From assembly GCA_001603455.1 (NCBI GenBank), contig LUZA01000025.1:1-64000 (forward strand): a stretch of 64,000 nt of DNA, written 5' to 3'. Under the pieces are notes generated by a model. The model was not told the origin of the DNA and searched no databases. It saw nothing but the letters and a program-made list of their open reading frames with translations. The translations under genes were made by a program, and so were the position numbers. Positions 26,083-35,205 of the stretch are shown piece after piece. Each line of letters starts with the position of its first letter. The first letter of the stretch is position 1. This DNA comes from Bacteroidales bacterium Bact_09 (GTDB lineage Bacteria > Bacteroidota > Bacteroidia > Bacteroidales > UBA932).

Positions 26083-26886
26083 ATGACAAAGAAAACGACA
26101 AAGACAGCCGGGACCGAAGCCGGATCATTTACTGCATTGCAAAAAGCCGAGCAGGAAGGCACGCTGACCATGGAGGATAAATTGCGTCTTCTTTTTCAAC
26201 TTCAGGCAACCGATTCACAGATAGACAAAATACATCTGCTTCGCGGCGAGCTTCCCCTGGAAGTTCAGGACCTTGAGGATGATATCAAAGGCCTGGCGAC
26301 CAGGATGGAAAATTTGCAGAAAGAGATCCGTGATATTGAAAAAGACATTGCTTTCCGCAGGATCGATGCCGATAATGCGCGCGGCATGGTGACCAAGTAT
26401 GAGGTTCAGCAGGCAAATGTAAAGAACAGCCGGGAATTTGATTCCCTGTCCAAAGAGATCGAAAATCAGAAACTGGATGCTGAACTGGCCGAAAAATATA
26501 TTCGCGAATTTTCACTTCTGCTCAAAGACAGGAAAGAGGCCCTGGAACATGCAAAGGAGGCTTACAAAGAAAGGCAGAAAGACCTGGAAGCCAAGAAAAA
26601 AGAACTGAAAAATATCATAAGCGAGACGGCCAGGGAAGAAGAAACCCTGCTTCGCAAAGAGGAACAGATACAATTGCAGATTGATGCACGTGTGCTTTCT
26701 GCTTATCATAAAGTCAGGAACAACGCGCGCAATGGACTGGCGGTGGTGACCGTCAAGCGTGATGCCTGCGGCGGGTGTTTCAATAAAATACCGCCACAGC
26801 GCCAACTTGATATCAAGATGAGCAAGAAGATCATCGTATGCGAATATTGCGGACGTATTTTGGTTGACCCTGCATTTGAAGAATAG
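26083..26886 (+). CDS. C4 zinc-ribbon coiled-coil protein
   Basis: The 267-residue product is mostly a long coiled coil (about residues 40-200), followed by a C-terminal zinc ribbon with CGGCFNKIPPQ and CEYCGRIL. This is the zf-RING_7/CT398-like family, which in other bacteria is linked to sigma-54 or secretion functions but is poorly understood. The gene regularly follows nif3 in Bacteroidota. Its end overlaps the likely start of the aminotransferase. Confidence 0.87.
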   Translation: MTKKTTKTAGTEAGSFTALQKAEQEGTLTMEDKLRLLFQLQATDSQIDKIHLLRGELPLEVQDLEDDIKGLATRMENLQKEIRDIEKDIAFRRIDADNARGMVTKYEVQQANVKNSREFDSLSKEIENQKLDAELAEKYIREFSLLLKDRKEALEHAKEAYKERQKDLEAKKKELKNIISETAREEETLLRKEEQIQLQIDARVLSAYHKVRNNARNGLAVVTVKRDACGGCFNKIPPQRQLDIKMSKKIIVCEYCGRILVDPAFEE

Positions 26887-28075
26887 ACCTACCATACGCG
26901 AACAGTTTTTTACCTGTCTGGGACAGACATCCCCCTCTCCATTAGGTATTGAAATACAAAAAGCGGAGGGGGTATTTCTTCTGTCGCCGGAAGGCAAACG
27001 TTATATTGACCTGATATCCGGTGTTTCTGTAAGCAATGTAGGGCATTCCCGTGAGGAAGTCGTCCGGGCCATAAGGGAACAAGCCGGAAATTATTTACAC
27101 TTAATGGTCTATGGCGAAGTGATCCAGACACCACAGGTTCTTTTGGCCTCCTTGCTGACAGAACAACTTCCGACATCCCTAAATTCCGTTTATTTTGTGA
27201 ATTCCGGATCGGAGGCGAACGAAGCAGCCCTCAAACTGTGCAAGCGTATTACGGGACGTCCGAAGATTATTTGTTTCCGGAATGCGTACCATGGTAGTAC
27301 ACATGGTGCCCTGAGTGTAATGGGGGATGAATCGTTCAGAAGGTCGTTCAGACCTTTACTGCCCGCAGTCACTGCCATACGTTTTAATTCCATGGAGGAT
27401 CTTGAGCTCATAGATCACGATACAGCTTGTGTTATAGCGGAACCTATACAGGCCGAAGCCGGGGTTCGCCTGCCTGATGCAGATTTCTTGCAATTGCTCC
27501 GAAAACGTTGTAACGATACGGGAACTTTGCTTATCTTTGATGAGATCCAGACTGGATTTGGCCGCACGGGAAGCCTTTTTGCCATGCAAAAGTATGGCGT
27601 AACGCCAGATATGGTTACGCTGGCCAAGGCTTTGGGAGGGGGCATGCCCCTGGGGGCGCTGGTCTGTGCCAGGGAATTGATGGATGCCTGGAAATCAGAC
27701 CCCGTACTGGGGCATATAACCACCTTTGGAGGACATCCTGTCTGTTGTGCCGCCGGTCTGGCCGCTTTGCAGGTATTGTTAAAGGAAGGGTGGACAGAGA
27801 AAGTCCTTGAAAAATCCATTTTTCTTAAAGACATGCTGTCGAAACACCCCGGGGTGCTTGAAATAAGGGGCCAGGGATTGTTGCTTGCCGTAGAGTTGGG
27901 ATCTTCCGGTAAAGTTCAGAGGATCATACGTCTGCTGTTGGAAGAGGGTGCCATGGCGGACTGGTTTTTGTTTTGTGATACGGCTTTCCGCATTGCACCA
28001 CCGTTATGCATTAGCGATCAGGAATTGGAATTGACAGTCCGGATAATCACAAGGGCTCTGGACAGATTGAAATAA
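26876..28075 (+). CDS. Class III PLP-dependent aminotransferase
   Basis: The enzyme family includes acetylornithine and ornithine aminotransferases; the substrate here is not certain. Visible motifs are the PLP phosphate cup NSGSEANEAALKL, the YHGSTHGA block, the cofactor Asp in LLIFDEIQTGFGRTG, and the Lys in LAKALGGGMPLGA. No ATG lies near the expected N-terminus. The best starts are TTG codons at 26876 (399 residues, fits homolog length) or 26864 (track). Either way it overlaps the zinc-ribbon gene, so expression may depend on coupled translation. Confidence 0.88.
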   Translation: MKNRPTIREQFFTCLGQTSPSPLGIEIQKAEGVFLLSPEGKRYIDLISGVSVSNVGHSREEVVRAIREQAGNYLHLMVYGEVIQTPQVLLASLLTEQLPTSLNSVYFVNSGSEANEAALKLCKRITGRPKIICFRNAYHGSTHGALSVMGDESFRRSFRPLLPAVTAIRFNSMEDLELIDHDTACVIAEPIQAEAGVRLPDADFLQLLRKRCNDTGTLLIFDEIQTGFGRTGSLFAMQKYGVTPDMVTLAKALGGGMPLGALVCARELMDAWKSDPVLGHITTFGGHPVCCAAGLAALQVLLKEGWTEKVLEKSIFLKDMLSKHPGVLEIRGQGLLLAVELGSSGKVQRIIRLLLEEGAMADWFLFCDTAFRIAPPLCISDQELELTVRIITRALDRLK

Positions 28076-28088
28076 AAGGAGATATATT

Positions 28089-29591
28089 ATGGCAAAACGT
28101 GTACCTGTTACCAGAACTGCGAAAGGAAAGGAGCAGGCCCAGGTGGAAATGGTGGGTCTGGATATCGGTAAGGTACCGCCCCAGGCGATCGACATTGAAG
28201 AAGCCGTGCTGGGCGCGTTGCTACTCGAGCCCAATGCGTCGCTCGACATTGTGGGAGCAGTGAAGCCGGAATATTTTTATAAGGAAAGCCACCGGAAGAT
28301 CTTTGCGGCTATTACGGATCTCGTATCGGCGCACAATCCTGTAGATATATATACGGTAGCCGAGGAACTTAAAAAAAATGACCTGCTTGATCAGGTGGGA
28401 GGTCCCTATTACCTGAGTCAGCTTACCATGCGGGTGGCCGCAGCGTCTCACTTGGAATATCACTCTAAGGTTCTGACCCAAAAATATATACAACGCGAGT
28501 TAATCAATACTTCTTACAGTATCCTGCGCGATGCGTTTGACGACACCATACCTGCCGATGAACTGTTGGATTCATCGCAGCAGAAACTTTTTGAACTGGG
28601 CGAGATGAACCTTCGCAGGGACACACGTCCTGTCCGTTCTGTGCTCGGAGAGGTTCTGGATGAACTGTCCGATGTACAAACAAGGGATGACGGGCTGAGC
28701 GGAATACCCTCGGGCTTTACATCACTGGACCGGATGACTTTGGGATGGCAGAAAGCCGATCTGGTGGTCATCGCCGCCCGGCCTTCCATGGGCAAGACGG
28801 CGTTCGTTTTGACCATGGCCCGGAATATGACCGTAAACCATAACATTCCCGTAGCCTTCTTTTCGCTCGAGATGCCCGATGCGCAGTTGGTCAAACGGTT
28901 ACTGGTAAGTGAAACAGGTTTGTCATCGGAAAAAATCCGGGGTGGTAAAAAACTCAAAAGTTTTGAATGGGAACAACTTAATCAGCGTATCATAAACCTG
29001 ACAAAAGCTCCTTTGTACATAGATGACACCCCTTCGCTGTCCATTTTTGAATTCAGGGCAAAGGCCCGCCGGCTGGTTGCAGGTATGGGGGTCAAACTGA
29101 TCGTTATAGACTATATGCAGCTGATGTCCGGTCCGCCCGAATTACGCGGAATGCGTGAACAGGAAGTGGCAGCCATTTCACGTTCCCTGAAAGCTATTGC
29201 CAAAGAGTTGAATATTCCCATTATTGCCCTTTCACAGATGAACCGTTCATCTGAAACCCGCGGAGGTAACCGCAGGCCACAGTTGAGCGACCTGCGTGAA
29301 TCGGGAGCTATAGAACAGGATGCCGATATAGTAATATTCCTGTACAGACCCGAATACTATGGTTTCAAAGAAGATGAGAACGGGCGTTCCCTGGAGGGCA
29401 TTGCCGAGGTAATCCTGGCAAAACACCGGAACGGTGCCGTTGGAGAATTTCAGATGCGCTTCCGCAGCAATGAGATCCGTTTTATGGATATCAACGAGGG
29501 TGGTCCGGATTTTGCACCCGGTGAGCCCGTTACATATGCGTCGCGGATGAACCAAATGAATGATCTGAATGACAACTTTGGCGGGTTATAG
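28089..29591 (+). CDS. dnaB: Replicative DNA helicase DnaB
   Basis: DnaB unwinds DNA at the replication fork. The 500-residue product has the N-terminal DnaG-binding domain (DIEEAVLGALLLEP), a linker, and the RecA-like C-domain with Walker A RPSMGKTAF near residue 235, Walker B LIVIDYMQLM, and the ALSQMNRSSE and LRESGAIEQDADI motifs. No intein is present. AAAGGAG at 28075-28081, seven bases before the ATG, is a strong Shine-Dalgarno. It sits in the middle of the long plus-strand run and overlaps the next gene by 23 bases. Confidence 0.97.
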   Translation: MAKRVPVTRTAKGKEQAQVEMVGLDIGKVPPQAIDIEEAVLGALLLEPNASLDIVGAVKPEYFYKESHRKIFAAITDLVSAHNPVDIYTVAEELKKNDLLDQVGGPYYLSQLTMRVAAASHLEYHSKVLTQKYIQRELINTSYSILRDAFDDTIPADELLDSSQQKLFELGEMNLRRDTRPVRSVLGEVLDELSDVQTRDDGLSGIPSGFTSLDRMTLGWQKADLVVIAARPSMGKTAFVLTMARNMTVNHNIPVAFFSLEMPDAQLVKRLLVSETGLSSEKIRGGKKLKSFEWEQLNQRIINLTKAPLYIDDTPSLSIFEFRAKARRLVAGMGVKLIVIDYMQLMSGPPELRGMREQEVAAISRSLKAIAKELNIPIIALSQMNRSSETRGGNRRPQLSDLRESGAIEQDADIVIFLYRPEYYGFKEDENGRSLEGIAEVILAKHRNGAVGEFQMRFRSNEIRFMDINEGGPDFAPGEPVTYASRMNQMNDLNDNFGGL

Positions 29592-30423
29592 AAATACCAT
29601 CGTAGTGTTATTCCTGTTGATCGTATCCTGGCCTTCTACTGCGCAGGAGACAGACAGGCCCTGCCTGCCTGTAAGGGAGGTCCCGCCGTCACAACTGGCT
29701 TTCCAGGCGGGTGAAAAGCTGATCATCATTGCCAGTTACACATGGGGCGTAGTCAATACGGATGTAGGAACAGTAACCCTTGAAATCTCTGAAAGAAACA
29801 ACGGCGGAATTCCGCAATTTGTGGCAAAAGGAAAGATCCAGACTGCCCGGTTCTTCAACGCTTTTTTCCGGGTGGACGACTATTACGAAAGTCATTTCAA
29901 CAAATCTAACATGCGTCCCACTTACTTTATGAGGGATATACATGAAGGGAAATACTCTATCCAGAATTATTACCATTACAATCCGGATTATTCCATCAAT
30001 GTCCGGATCATCCGTAAGGATGGATCAATTCAGGACACGTTATTGCCCGGAACTATGTGCACCTTCGATTTCATAACCTTATTCTATTTCTTGAGGAATC
30101 TGGATTTCGGCGCCATGAAACCAGGTGATGTGTCTCCTATTTCTTTTGCCATAGACGAGGAGATATTCGATCTGTACCTGCGTTATGACGGAAAAGAAGA
30201 AATCAGGATACAAGGGTGCGGTACATTCCGGTGTCTGAAATTTTCTGCCCAGACAGTCGCTGGGGTGGTCTTTGACGGCAAGGAAGACCTGCGTTTCTGG
30301 ATCAGCGATGACCGCAACAGGATCCCTTTATTCATAGAATCTCCGGTTGTAGTGGGCCGGGTTACAGGAAGGCTGGGCAGTTATGAGAATCTGAGGTATC
30401 CTGTCACCAGCAAGATCAAATAA
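29569..30423 (+). CDS. DUF3108-domain secreted protein
   Basis: The 284-residue product begins inside the dnaB end and has a signal peptide (about residues 10-25, ending at STAQE). The body matches the DUF3108 pattern: a short N-terminal AGEKLIIIASYTWG block, VDDYYESHFNKSNMRPTYFMRDIHEGKY, and a beta-rich fold ending in GRVTGRLGSYENLRYP. These proteins are periplasmic or outer-membrane-linked, and their function is unknown. The next gene follows after two bases. Confidence 0.85.
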   Translation: MTTLAGYRNTIVVLFLLIVSWPSTAQETDRPCLPVREVPPSQLAFQAGEKLIIIASYTWGVVNTDVGTVTLEISERNNGGIPQFVAKGKIQTARFFNAFFRVDDYYESHFNKSNMRPTYFMRDIHEGKYSIQNYYHYNPDYSINVRIIRKDGSIQDTLLPGTMCTFDFITLFYFLRNLDFGAMKPGDVSPISFAIDEEIFDLYLRYDGKEEIRIQGCGTFRCLKFSAQTVAGVVFDGKEDLRFWISDDRNRIPLFIESPVVVGRVTGRLGSYENLRYPVTSKIK

Positions 30424-30425
30424 CC

Positions 30426-30851
30426 ATGCAATCCGGTCAGGTCATAAGGCATAAGGGTGTCATTACCGGCATCGATCCGCTTACTGCCGAGATCATAACC
30501 GAAGAAGCATGCGCATCATGCCACGCAAAAGGTTACTGTTCGCTAAGTGGTAAAAAGCGCAAAATAATCACCCGTCTTAAAGAGCCTGAGGACTGGAAGC
30601 CCGTGGTAGGAGAAGAGGTCTGGATTGAGATGTGTACCCGTTTGGGATTTAAGGCATTATGGTATGGAATGGTTTTGCCGGCGATCATTCTGGGGGTCTC
30701 GGTTGCCTGTGGAGAACTGCTGAACCTGGCTGAATGGCTGCTCGGATTAATTGCTTTAATGAACATAGGAATCTATTATTTTGTTCTATATTTGTTAAAA
30801 GATCGGATCCAAAATGACTTCTACTTTACTGTGCACCATATTGAGCCTTAG
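30426..30851 (+). CDS. RseC/MucC-family membrane protein
   Basis: RseC-like proteins are linked to the reduction of redox-sensor proteins and to Rnf complexes. The 141-residue product has a cytoplasmic part with the cysteine cluster EEACASCHAKGYCS (four Cys or nearly so) and two membrane helices (about residues 78-98 and 102-120). In Bacteroidota it typically heads the rnf genes, as here. The cysteines suggest an iron-sulfur or thiol redox role. It overlaps rnfB by 38 bases. Confidence 0.88.
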   Translation: MQSGQVIRHKGVITGIDPLTAEIITEEACASCHAKGYCSLSGKKRKIITRLKEPEDWKPVVGEEVWIEMCTRLGFKALWYGMVLPAIILGVSVACGELLNLAEWLLGLIALMNIGIYYFVLYLLKDRIQNDFYFTVHHIEP

Positions 30852-31659
30852 CTTATTGGGTGGGCTTCTGGCTGTCATATTGTATATCGTTGCCCAAAAA
30901 TTCAAAGTACAGGAAGATCCCCGGATAGATCAGGTGCTGGAAGTCCTGCCCGGAGCAAATTGCGGAGGGTGTGGTTTTGCCGGTTGCCGGGCATTTGCCG
31001 AACATTATGTCAACAATCCGGAAACGACAGATTTTTTCTGTCCTGTGGGCGGAAACCAGGTTATGAAACTAGTAGCTCGGGTATTGGGCAAAGAGGTCCG
31101 GGAACAGGTGCCAAAAGTGGCTGTTTTGCGATGTAACGGATCCTGTGGAGTACGTGAACGTCTGAATGTCTATGACGGGAGTCCTGTATGTGCAGTGGCA
31201 GCCGATCTGTATGACGGAGAGACTGGATGCTCTTATGGATGCCTGGGAATGGGAGATTGCGTGAATGCCTGTGCATTTGATGCCATTTACATAGATCCGC
31301 TCACCTGTTTGCCTGTTGTTGTGGAAGACAAATGTACTTCCTGTGGGGCATGTGTCAGGGCTTGTCCCCGAAACATTCTGGAATTAAGACCAAAAGGGCC
31401 TAAAAATCGCAGAATCTACGTGGCCTGTGCCAATAAGGATAAAGGAGCTGTAACGCGTAAAGTATGTTCCGTGGGGTGCATAGGATGTCAATTGTGTGTG
31501 AAGGCCTGTCCCTTTGAAGCCATAACAGTAACAGACAACCTGGCCTATATAGATCCGGATAAATGCCGTTTGTGCCGTAAATGCGTGGCGGTATGTCCTG
31601 CCGGATGTATTCTGGAGATCAATTTTCCACCCAAAAAACAAGTGACCGAAAATGAATAA
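30814..31659 (+). CDS. rnfB: Rnf complex subunit B (ferredoxin)
   Basis: RnfB passes electrons from reduced ferredoxin into the Rnf complex. The 281-residue product has an N-terminal membrane helix. Next comes the 4Fe-4S motif CGGCGFAGCRAF (about residue 50), with more clusters in the FeS domain around CSYGCLGMGDC, then CTSCGACVRACP, CIGCQLCVKACP and CRLCRKCVAVCP. That is a large cofactor load, as in other Bacteroidota RnfB. The start lies within rseC. Confidence 0.95.
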   Translation: MTSTLLCTILSLSLLGGLLAVILYIVAQKFKVQEDPRIDQVLEVLPGANCGGCGFAGCRAFAEHYVNNPETTDFFCPVGGNQVMKLVARVLGKEVREQVPKVAVLRCNGSCGVRERLNVYDGSPVCAVAADLYDGETGCSYGCLGMGDCVNACAFDAIYIDPLTCLPVVVEDKCTSCGACVRACPRNILELRPKGPKNRRIYVACANKDKGAVTRKVCSVGCIGCQLCVKACPFEAITVTDNLAYIDPDKCRLCRKCVAVCPAGCILEINFPPKKQVTENE

Positions 31660-32998
31660 AACGTTTTCAATTGGAGGAATTCATCCACAAGACAATAAAT
31701 TCTCCGGGGACCAGCCTATTGAGAATTTTCCCATTCCAAAAAGGGTATTCATATCTATGAACCAGCATTTAGGGATGCCGGCAGTGCCTGTAGTTAAAAA
31801 AGGTGACCCGGTCAGGGTCGGACAACTAATCGCAGAGCCAGCCGGTTTTGTCTCGGCACCGGTACATGCTTCTGTTAGCGGGATTGTGGCTGATGTTGCT
31901 TCTTATCCGGATTTCATGGGGAAAAAGGTTTTGACTGTTGTGATAGACACCGAAGGCGATCAATGGCTGGACGATATAGACTGGTCTCCTGAAATAAGAC
32001 ACGAGATCACCGATACTCCGCAGGAGATCTTCAAAAAGATATCCGCATCGGGGATCGTAGGACTGGGAGGGGCCGCTTTTCCCACGCATGTAAAACTGAC
32101 TCCACTGGAAGGGATGAAGCCGGAATACCTGATCCTGAACGGGGCAGAATGTGAACCTTACCTGACTTCTGATTACCGCCTGATGCTGGAGCATGGTCAG
32201 GAGGTCCTGGTTGGCGGAGAGATGATGCGCCGGGTTCTGGGAAATAATGTCACCGGGATCATAAGCATTGAAGATAATAAGCCAAAGGCGATCTCATTGA
32301 TGCAGAGACTGACATCCAATTATTTGCAATGGAAGGTCATTCCGCTGAAAAAACGATATCCGCAGGGGGGGGAAAAACAATTGATAGATGCAGTGCTGGG
32401 AAGAAAAGTTCCCTCTTTCGCATTGCCCATTTCTACGGGGGCAGTCGTCCAGAATGTAGGGACTGCCTTTGCCGTGTATGAAGCTGTTCAAAAAAACAAA
32501 CCGCTGATATCCAACGTTTTGACCGTGAGTTGTACCGATCGGTCCATACAGAAGAATTACCGGTTCCGGACGGGAACTCCCATTCGGGAAATCCTGACAG
32601 CAGCCGGTGCCATGGAAAAAGACGGGACCCTTTTACCTCAGTTTGCCAAAGTAGTGAACGGAGGCCCCATGATGGGGAAACCCGTTGTATACCTTGACGG
32701 ACCCGTGATGAAAAGCACGTCGGGTTTGTTGCTCTTTACAGAAAAAGAAACAAAACGGAAAAACCCGGGTGAATGTATCCGCTGTTCCAAGTGTTTCCAG
32801 GTATGTCCCATGCGGTTGCAGCCATATCTGTTGTACCAGCTGGCCCTTGCCGGCCGTACGGAAGAACTCGAGGCCAACCGTGTCTTTGATTGTATTGAGT
32901 GTGGATGTTGCCTGTATTCCTGTCCGGCTTATCTGCCCCTGCTGGATCAAATCCGTTTGGCTAAAAATGTGTCGTTGAAAAATAAACGCAAAAAATAA
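31652..32998 (+). CDS. rnfC: Rnf complex subunit C
   Basis: RnfC binds NADH or NAD and FMN and carries two 4Fe-4S clusters. The 448-residue product has the flavin/NAD region (GLGGAAFPTHVKL, RYPQGGEKQLIDAVLG) and the cluster motifs CIRCSKCFQVCP and CIECGCCLYSCP near the C-terminus. It overlaps rnfB by eight bases. A G8A5 homopolymer stretch at 32365-32377 lies inside the conserved PQGGEK codons. Confidence 0.95.
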   Translation: MNKTFSIGGIHPQDNKFSGDQPIENFPIPKRVFISMNQHLGMPAVPVVKKGDPVRVGQLIAEPAGFVSAPVHASVSGIVADVASYPDFMGKKVLTVVIDTEGDQWLDDIDWSPEIRHEITDTPQEIFKKISASGIVGLGGAAFPTHVKLTPLEGMKPEYLILNGAECEPYLTSDYRLMLEHGQEVLVGGEMMRRVLGNNVTGIISIEDNKPKAISLMQRLTSNYLQWKVIPLKKRYPQGGEKQLIDAVLGRKVPSFALPISTGAVVQNVGTAFAVYEAVQKNKPLISNVLTVSCTDRSIQKNYRFRTGTPIREILTAAGAMEKDGTLLPQFAKVVNGGPMMGKPVVYLDGPVMKSTSGLLLFTEKETKRKNPGECIRCSKCFQVCPMRLQPYLLYQLALAGRTEELEANRVFDCIECGCCLYSCPAYLPLLDQIRLAKNVSLKNKRKK

Positions 32999-32999
32999 T

Positions 33000-34043
33000 A
33001 TGAACAAACTACTTGTTTCACCTGCCCCGCATTTGCATAGTAAAGACAGTACCCGCAGGATCATGCGCGATGTGATCATAGCTCTGATGCCTGCTGTACT
33101 TGTAGGCGTTTATTTTGCGGGACTTAGTGCGCTGCTGGTCATTGTAGTCTCTGTAACGGGTTGTGTGCTTTTGGAACACTTGATTGTCCGTTACCTGATG
33201 AAGAAAAAAACGACGGTACATGACCTTTCCGCTGTGGTTACCGGACTGATTTTGGCACTGAACCTGCCCGTTTCCTCGCCTTGGTGGATGGTTCTGATAG
33301 GATGCGTAGCAGCCATAGGGATCGCAAAAATGACCTTCGGAGGGTTGGGTCATAATCTGTTCAATCCTGCCTTGGTGGCACGAGTCTTCCTTTTGATATC
33401 TTTTCCGGTACAGATGACCGACTGGTCTGTTGCCAACAGCCTTTTCAGACCTGACCGGTGGGAATTGCCCAAAGGCTTGCTGGGAGCACAGGGACAATTA
33501 CTGGACGCAGCCTCCGGAGCCACCCCTCTGGGAATAATAAAGGAAGGACTGGCCAACGGACTTACTATGGAAACGCTGAGTCAGCAGCACGATTTTTCCT
33601 ATTGGCATATGCTGTTCGGACGCATTGACGGATCCTTGGGTGAAGCATCGGCGCTGGCTGTCCTGTTGGGCTTTGCCTACCTGCTGCTGAAGAAAGTTAT
33701 TAAACCTATAATTCCCCTTTCCGTCATGGTGACGGTCGTTATCTTTTCCGGGATACTCTGGCTGGCAAATCCGTCCATGAACGCAGATCCCCTGTTCCAT
33801 TTGCTTACCGGAGGTTTGTTACTGGGTGCTGTTTTCATGGCCACCGACTATACCACTTCACCCATGTCTCCGCTGGGAATGATGATATTTGGGATCGGGA
33901 TCGGGATCGTAACCATGATCATACGCATCTGGGGGGCCTACCCCGAAGGCGTTTCATTTGCCATATTATTCATGAACGCATTGGTGCCCCTGCTGAACAA
34001 GATCAAGCCGTTACCATATCAAAAGGAGGTGAACCGTGGCTAA
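33000..34043 (+). CDS. rnfD: Rnf complex subunit D
   Basis: RnfD is a membrane subunit with a covalently attached FMN, homologous to NqrB, and it is part of the ion-translocating core. The 347-residue product has many membrane segments and the FMN-attachment motif DAASGATPLG near residue 170. The MATDYTTSPMSPLG block and the C-terminal GIVTMIIRIWGAYPEGVSFAIL match the family. The gene starts one base after the rnfC stop. Confidence 0.95.
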   Translation: MNKLLVSPAPHLHSKDSTRRIMRDVIIALMPAVLVGVYFAGLSALLVIVVSVTGCVLLEHLIVRYLMKKKTTVHDLSAVVTGLILALNLPVSSPWWMVLIGCVAAIGIAKMTFGGLGHNLFNPALVARVFLLISFPVQMTDWSVANSLFRPDRWELPKGLLGAQGQLLDAASGATPLGIIKEGLANGLTMETLSQQHDFSYWHMLFGRIDGSLGEASALAVLLGFAYLLLKKVIKPIIPLSVMVTVVIFSGILWLANPSMNADPLFHLLTGGLLLGAVFMATDYTTSPMSPLGMMIFGIGIGIVTMIIRIWGAYPEGVSFAILFMNALVPLLNKIKPLPYQKEVNRG

Positions 34044-34623
34044 AGAATCAAATTTCAGGAACATGTTCCTGTGCCTGCTGATCATTTGTCTTGGAGGATC
34101 GGCAGTAATGGGCGGTGTATATTTGATAACATATGAACCCATCGCGGCAGCACAGGCTGCCAAAGTGAACCAGGCGCTGAGCCAGGTTTTGCCGGAATTT
34201 GACAATATGCCGGTTGAGTTGGCTTATGATCTGGAGATCGATGGCAGGAAGGTTACCGTTTATCCTGCGACCAGGGACAGCGTTTTTGCCGGGGCAGCCA
34301 TCGAAGCGGTGACCACCAAGGGATTCGGGGGCCCGATTAAGGTGATGGTAGGATTTCTTCCTGACGGCACGATCTTCAATACGGCCATCTTGTCGCATGC
34401 AGAAACACCGGGCCTGGGAGATAAAATGGATCCCCGTAAGAGCGACTTCAGCTTGCAGTTCAACGGAAAAAATCCTAAAACTTTCCGTTTGGCCGTGAAA
34501 AAGGACGGAGGACAGGTAGATGCCATAACGGCAGCCACTATCAGTTCGAGGGCTTTTTGCGATGTGGTAGACCTGGCTTACAAGGCTTTTATACAATTAA
34601 TCCAAAAAGGAAGTGAGCAATGA
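34036..34623 (+). CDS. rnfG: Rnf complex subunit G
   Basis: RnfG is anchored by one N-terminal helix and carries FMN bound to a threonine in the periplasm. The 195-residue product starts with a GTG inside rnfD, five bases after a perfect Shine-Dalgarno AAGGAGGT (34023-34030). The FMN motif reads DAITAATISS where the common family form is SGAT, so the glycine is replaced by alanine but the acceptor Thr is kept. Other landmarks, such as ETPGLGDKMDPRKSDF, are normal. Confidence 0.94.
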   Translation: MAKESNFRNMFLCLLIICLGGSAVMGGVYLITYEPIAAAQAAKVNQALSQVLPEFDNMPVELAYDLEIDGRKVTVYPATRDSVFAGAAIEAVTTKGFGGPIKVMVGFLPDGTIFNTAILSHAETPGLGDKMDPRKSDFSLQFNGKNPKTFRLAVKKDGGQVDAITAATISSRAFCDVVDLAYKAFIQLIQKGSEQ

Positions 34624-35201
34624 ACAGGTTGAAGATCATAACCAATGGTATTATTAAGGGAAACCCCACTTTTGTACTGGTGCTGGGCATGTGTCCCACA
34701 TTGGGGACCACCACTTCTGCCGCCAACGGAATGGGTATGGGGCTGGCAACTACTTTTGTCCTGATGTTGTCCAACCTGGTCATTTCCCTGATCTCTGGCG
34801 TGGTCCCCTCTAAGGTCAGGATACCCTCCTTTGTAGTGGTAATAGCTGTTTTTGTTACTGTCGTGCAGCTGGTTATGCAGGCATATGTGCCTGCGTTGTA
34901 CGAAACGCTGGGTTTGTTCATTCCGCTCATTGTGGTGAACTGTATTGTACTGGGACGGGCAGAAGCTTATGCCAGCAAGAACAGACCGCTGGATTCTTTC
35001 CTGGACGGACTGGGATCGGGACTGGGCTTTACCCTCTCGCTGACAACATTGGGAGCTATCCGCGAATTGTTGGGTTCGGGAGCCTTCTTTGGATGGAAGG
35101 TCATTCCGGGAGATGCCATGCTTGTCTTCATTCTGGCTCCCGGTGCATTCCTGGCACTGGGTTATCTTATGGTTTTGTTCAACAAGATAAAAAAAGCTTA
35201 A
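34620..35201 (+). CDS. rnfE: Rnf complex subunit E
   Basis: RnfE is one of the two homologous six-helix core subunits and helps move Na+ or H+ across the membrane. The 193-residue product has the family block NPTFVLVLGMCPTLGTTTSA near residue 16 and IVVNCIVLGRAEAYAS near residue 100, each with the cysteine thought to hold an iron-sulfur site between RnfA and RnfE. It overlaps rnfG by four bases. Confidence 0.95.
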   Translation: MNRLKIITNGIIKGNPTFVLVLGMCPTLGTTTSAANGMGMGLATTFVLMLSNLVISLISGVVPSKVRIPSFVVVIAVFVTVVQLVMQAYVPALYETLGLFIPLIVVNCIVLGRAEAYASKNRPLDSFLDGLGSGLGFTLSLTTLGAIRELLGSGAFFGWKVIPGDAMLVFILAPGAFLALGYLMVLFNKIKKA

Positions 35202-35205
35202 CGTC

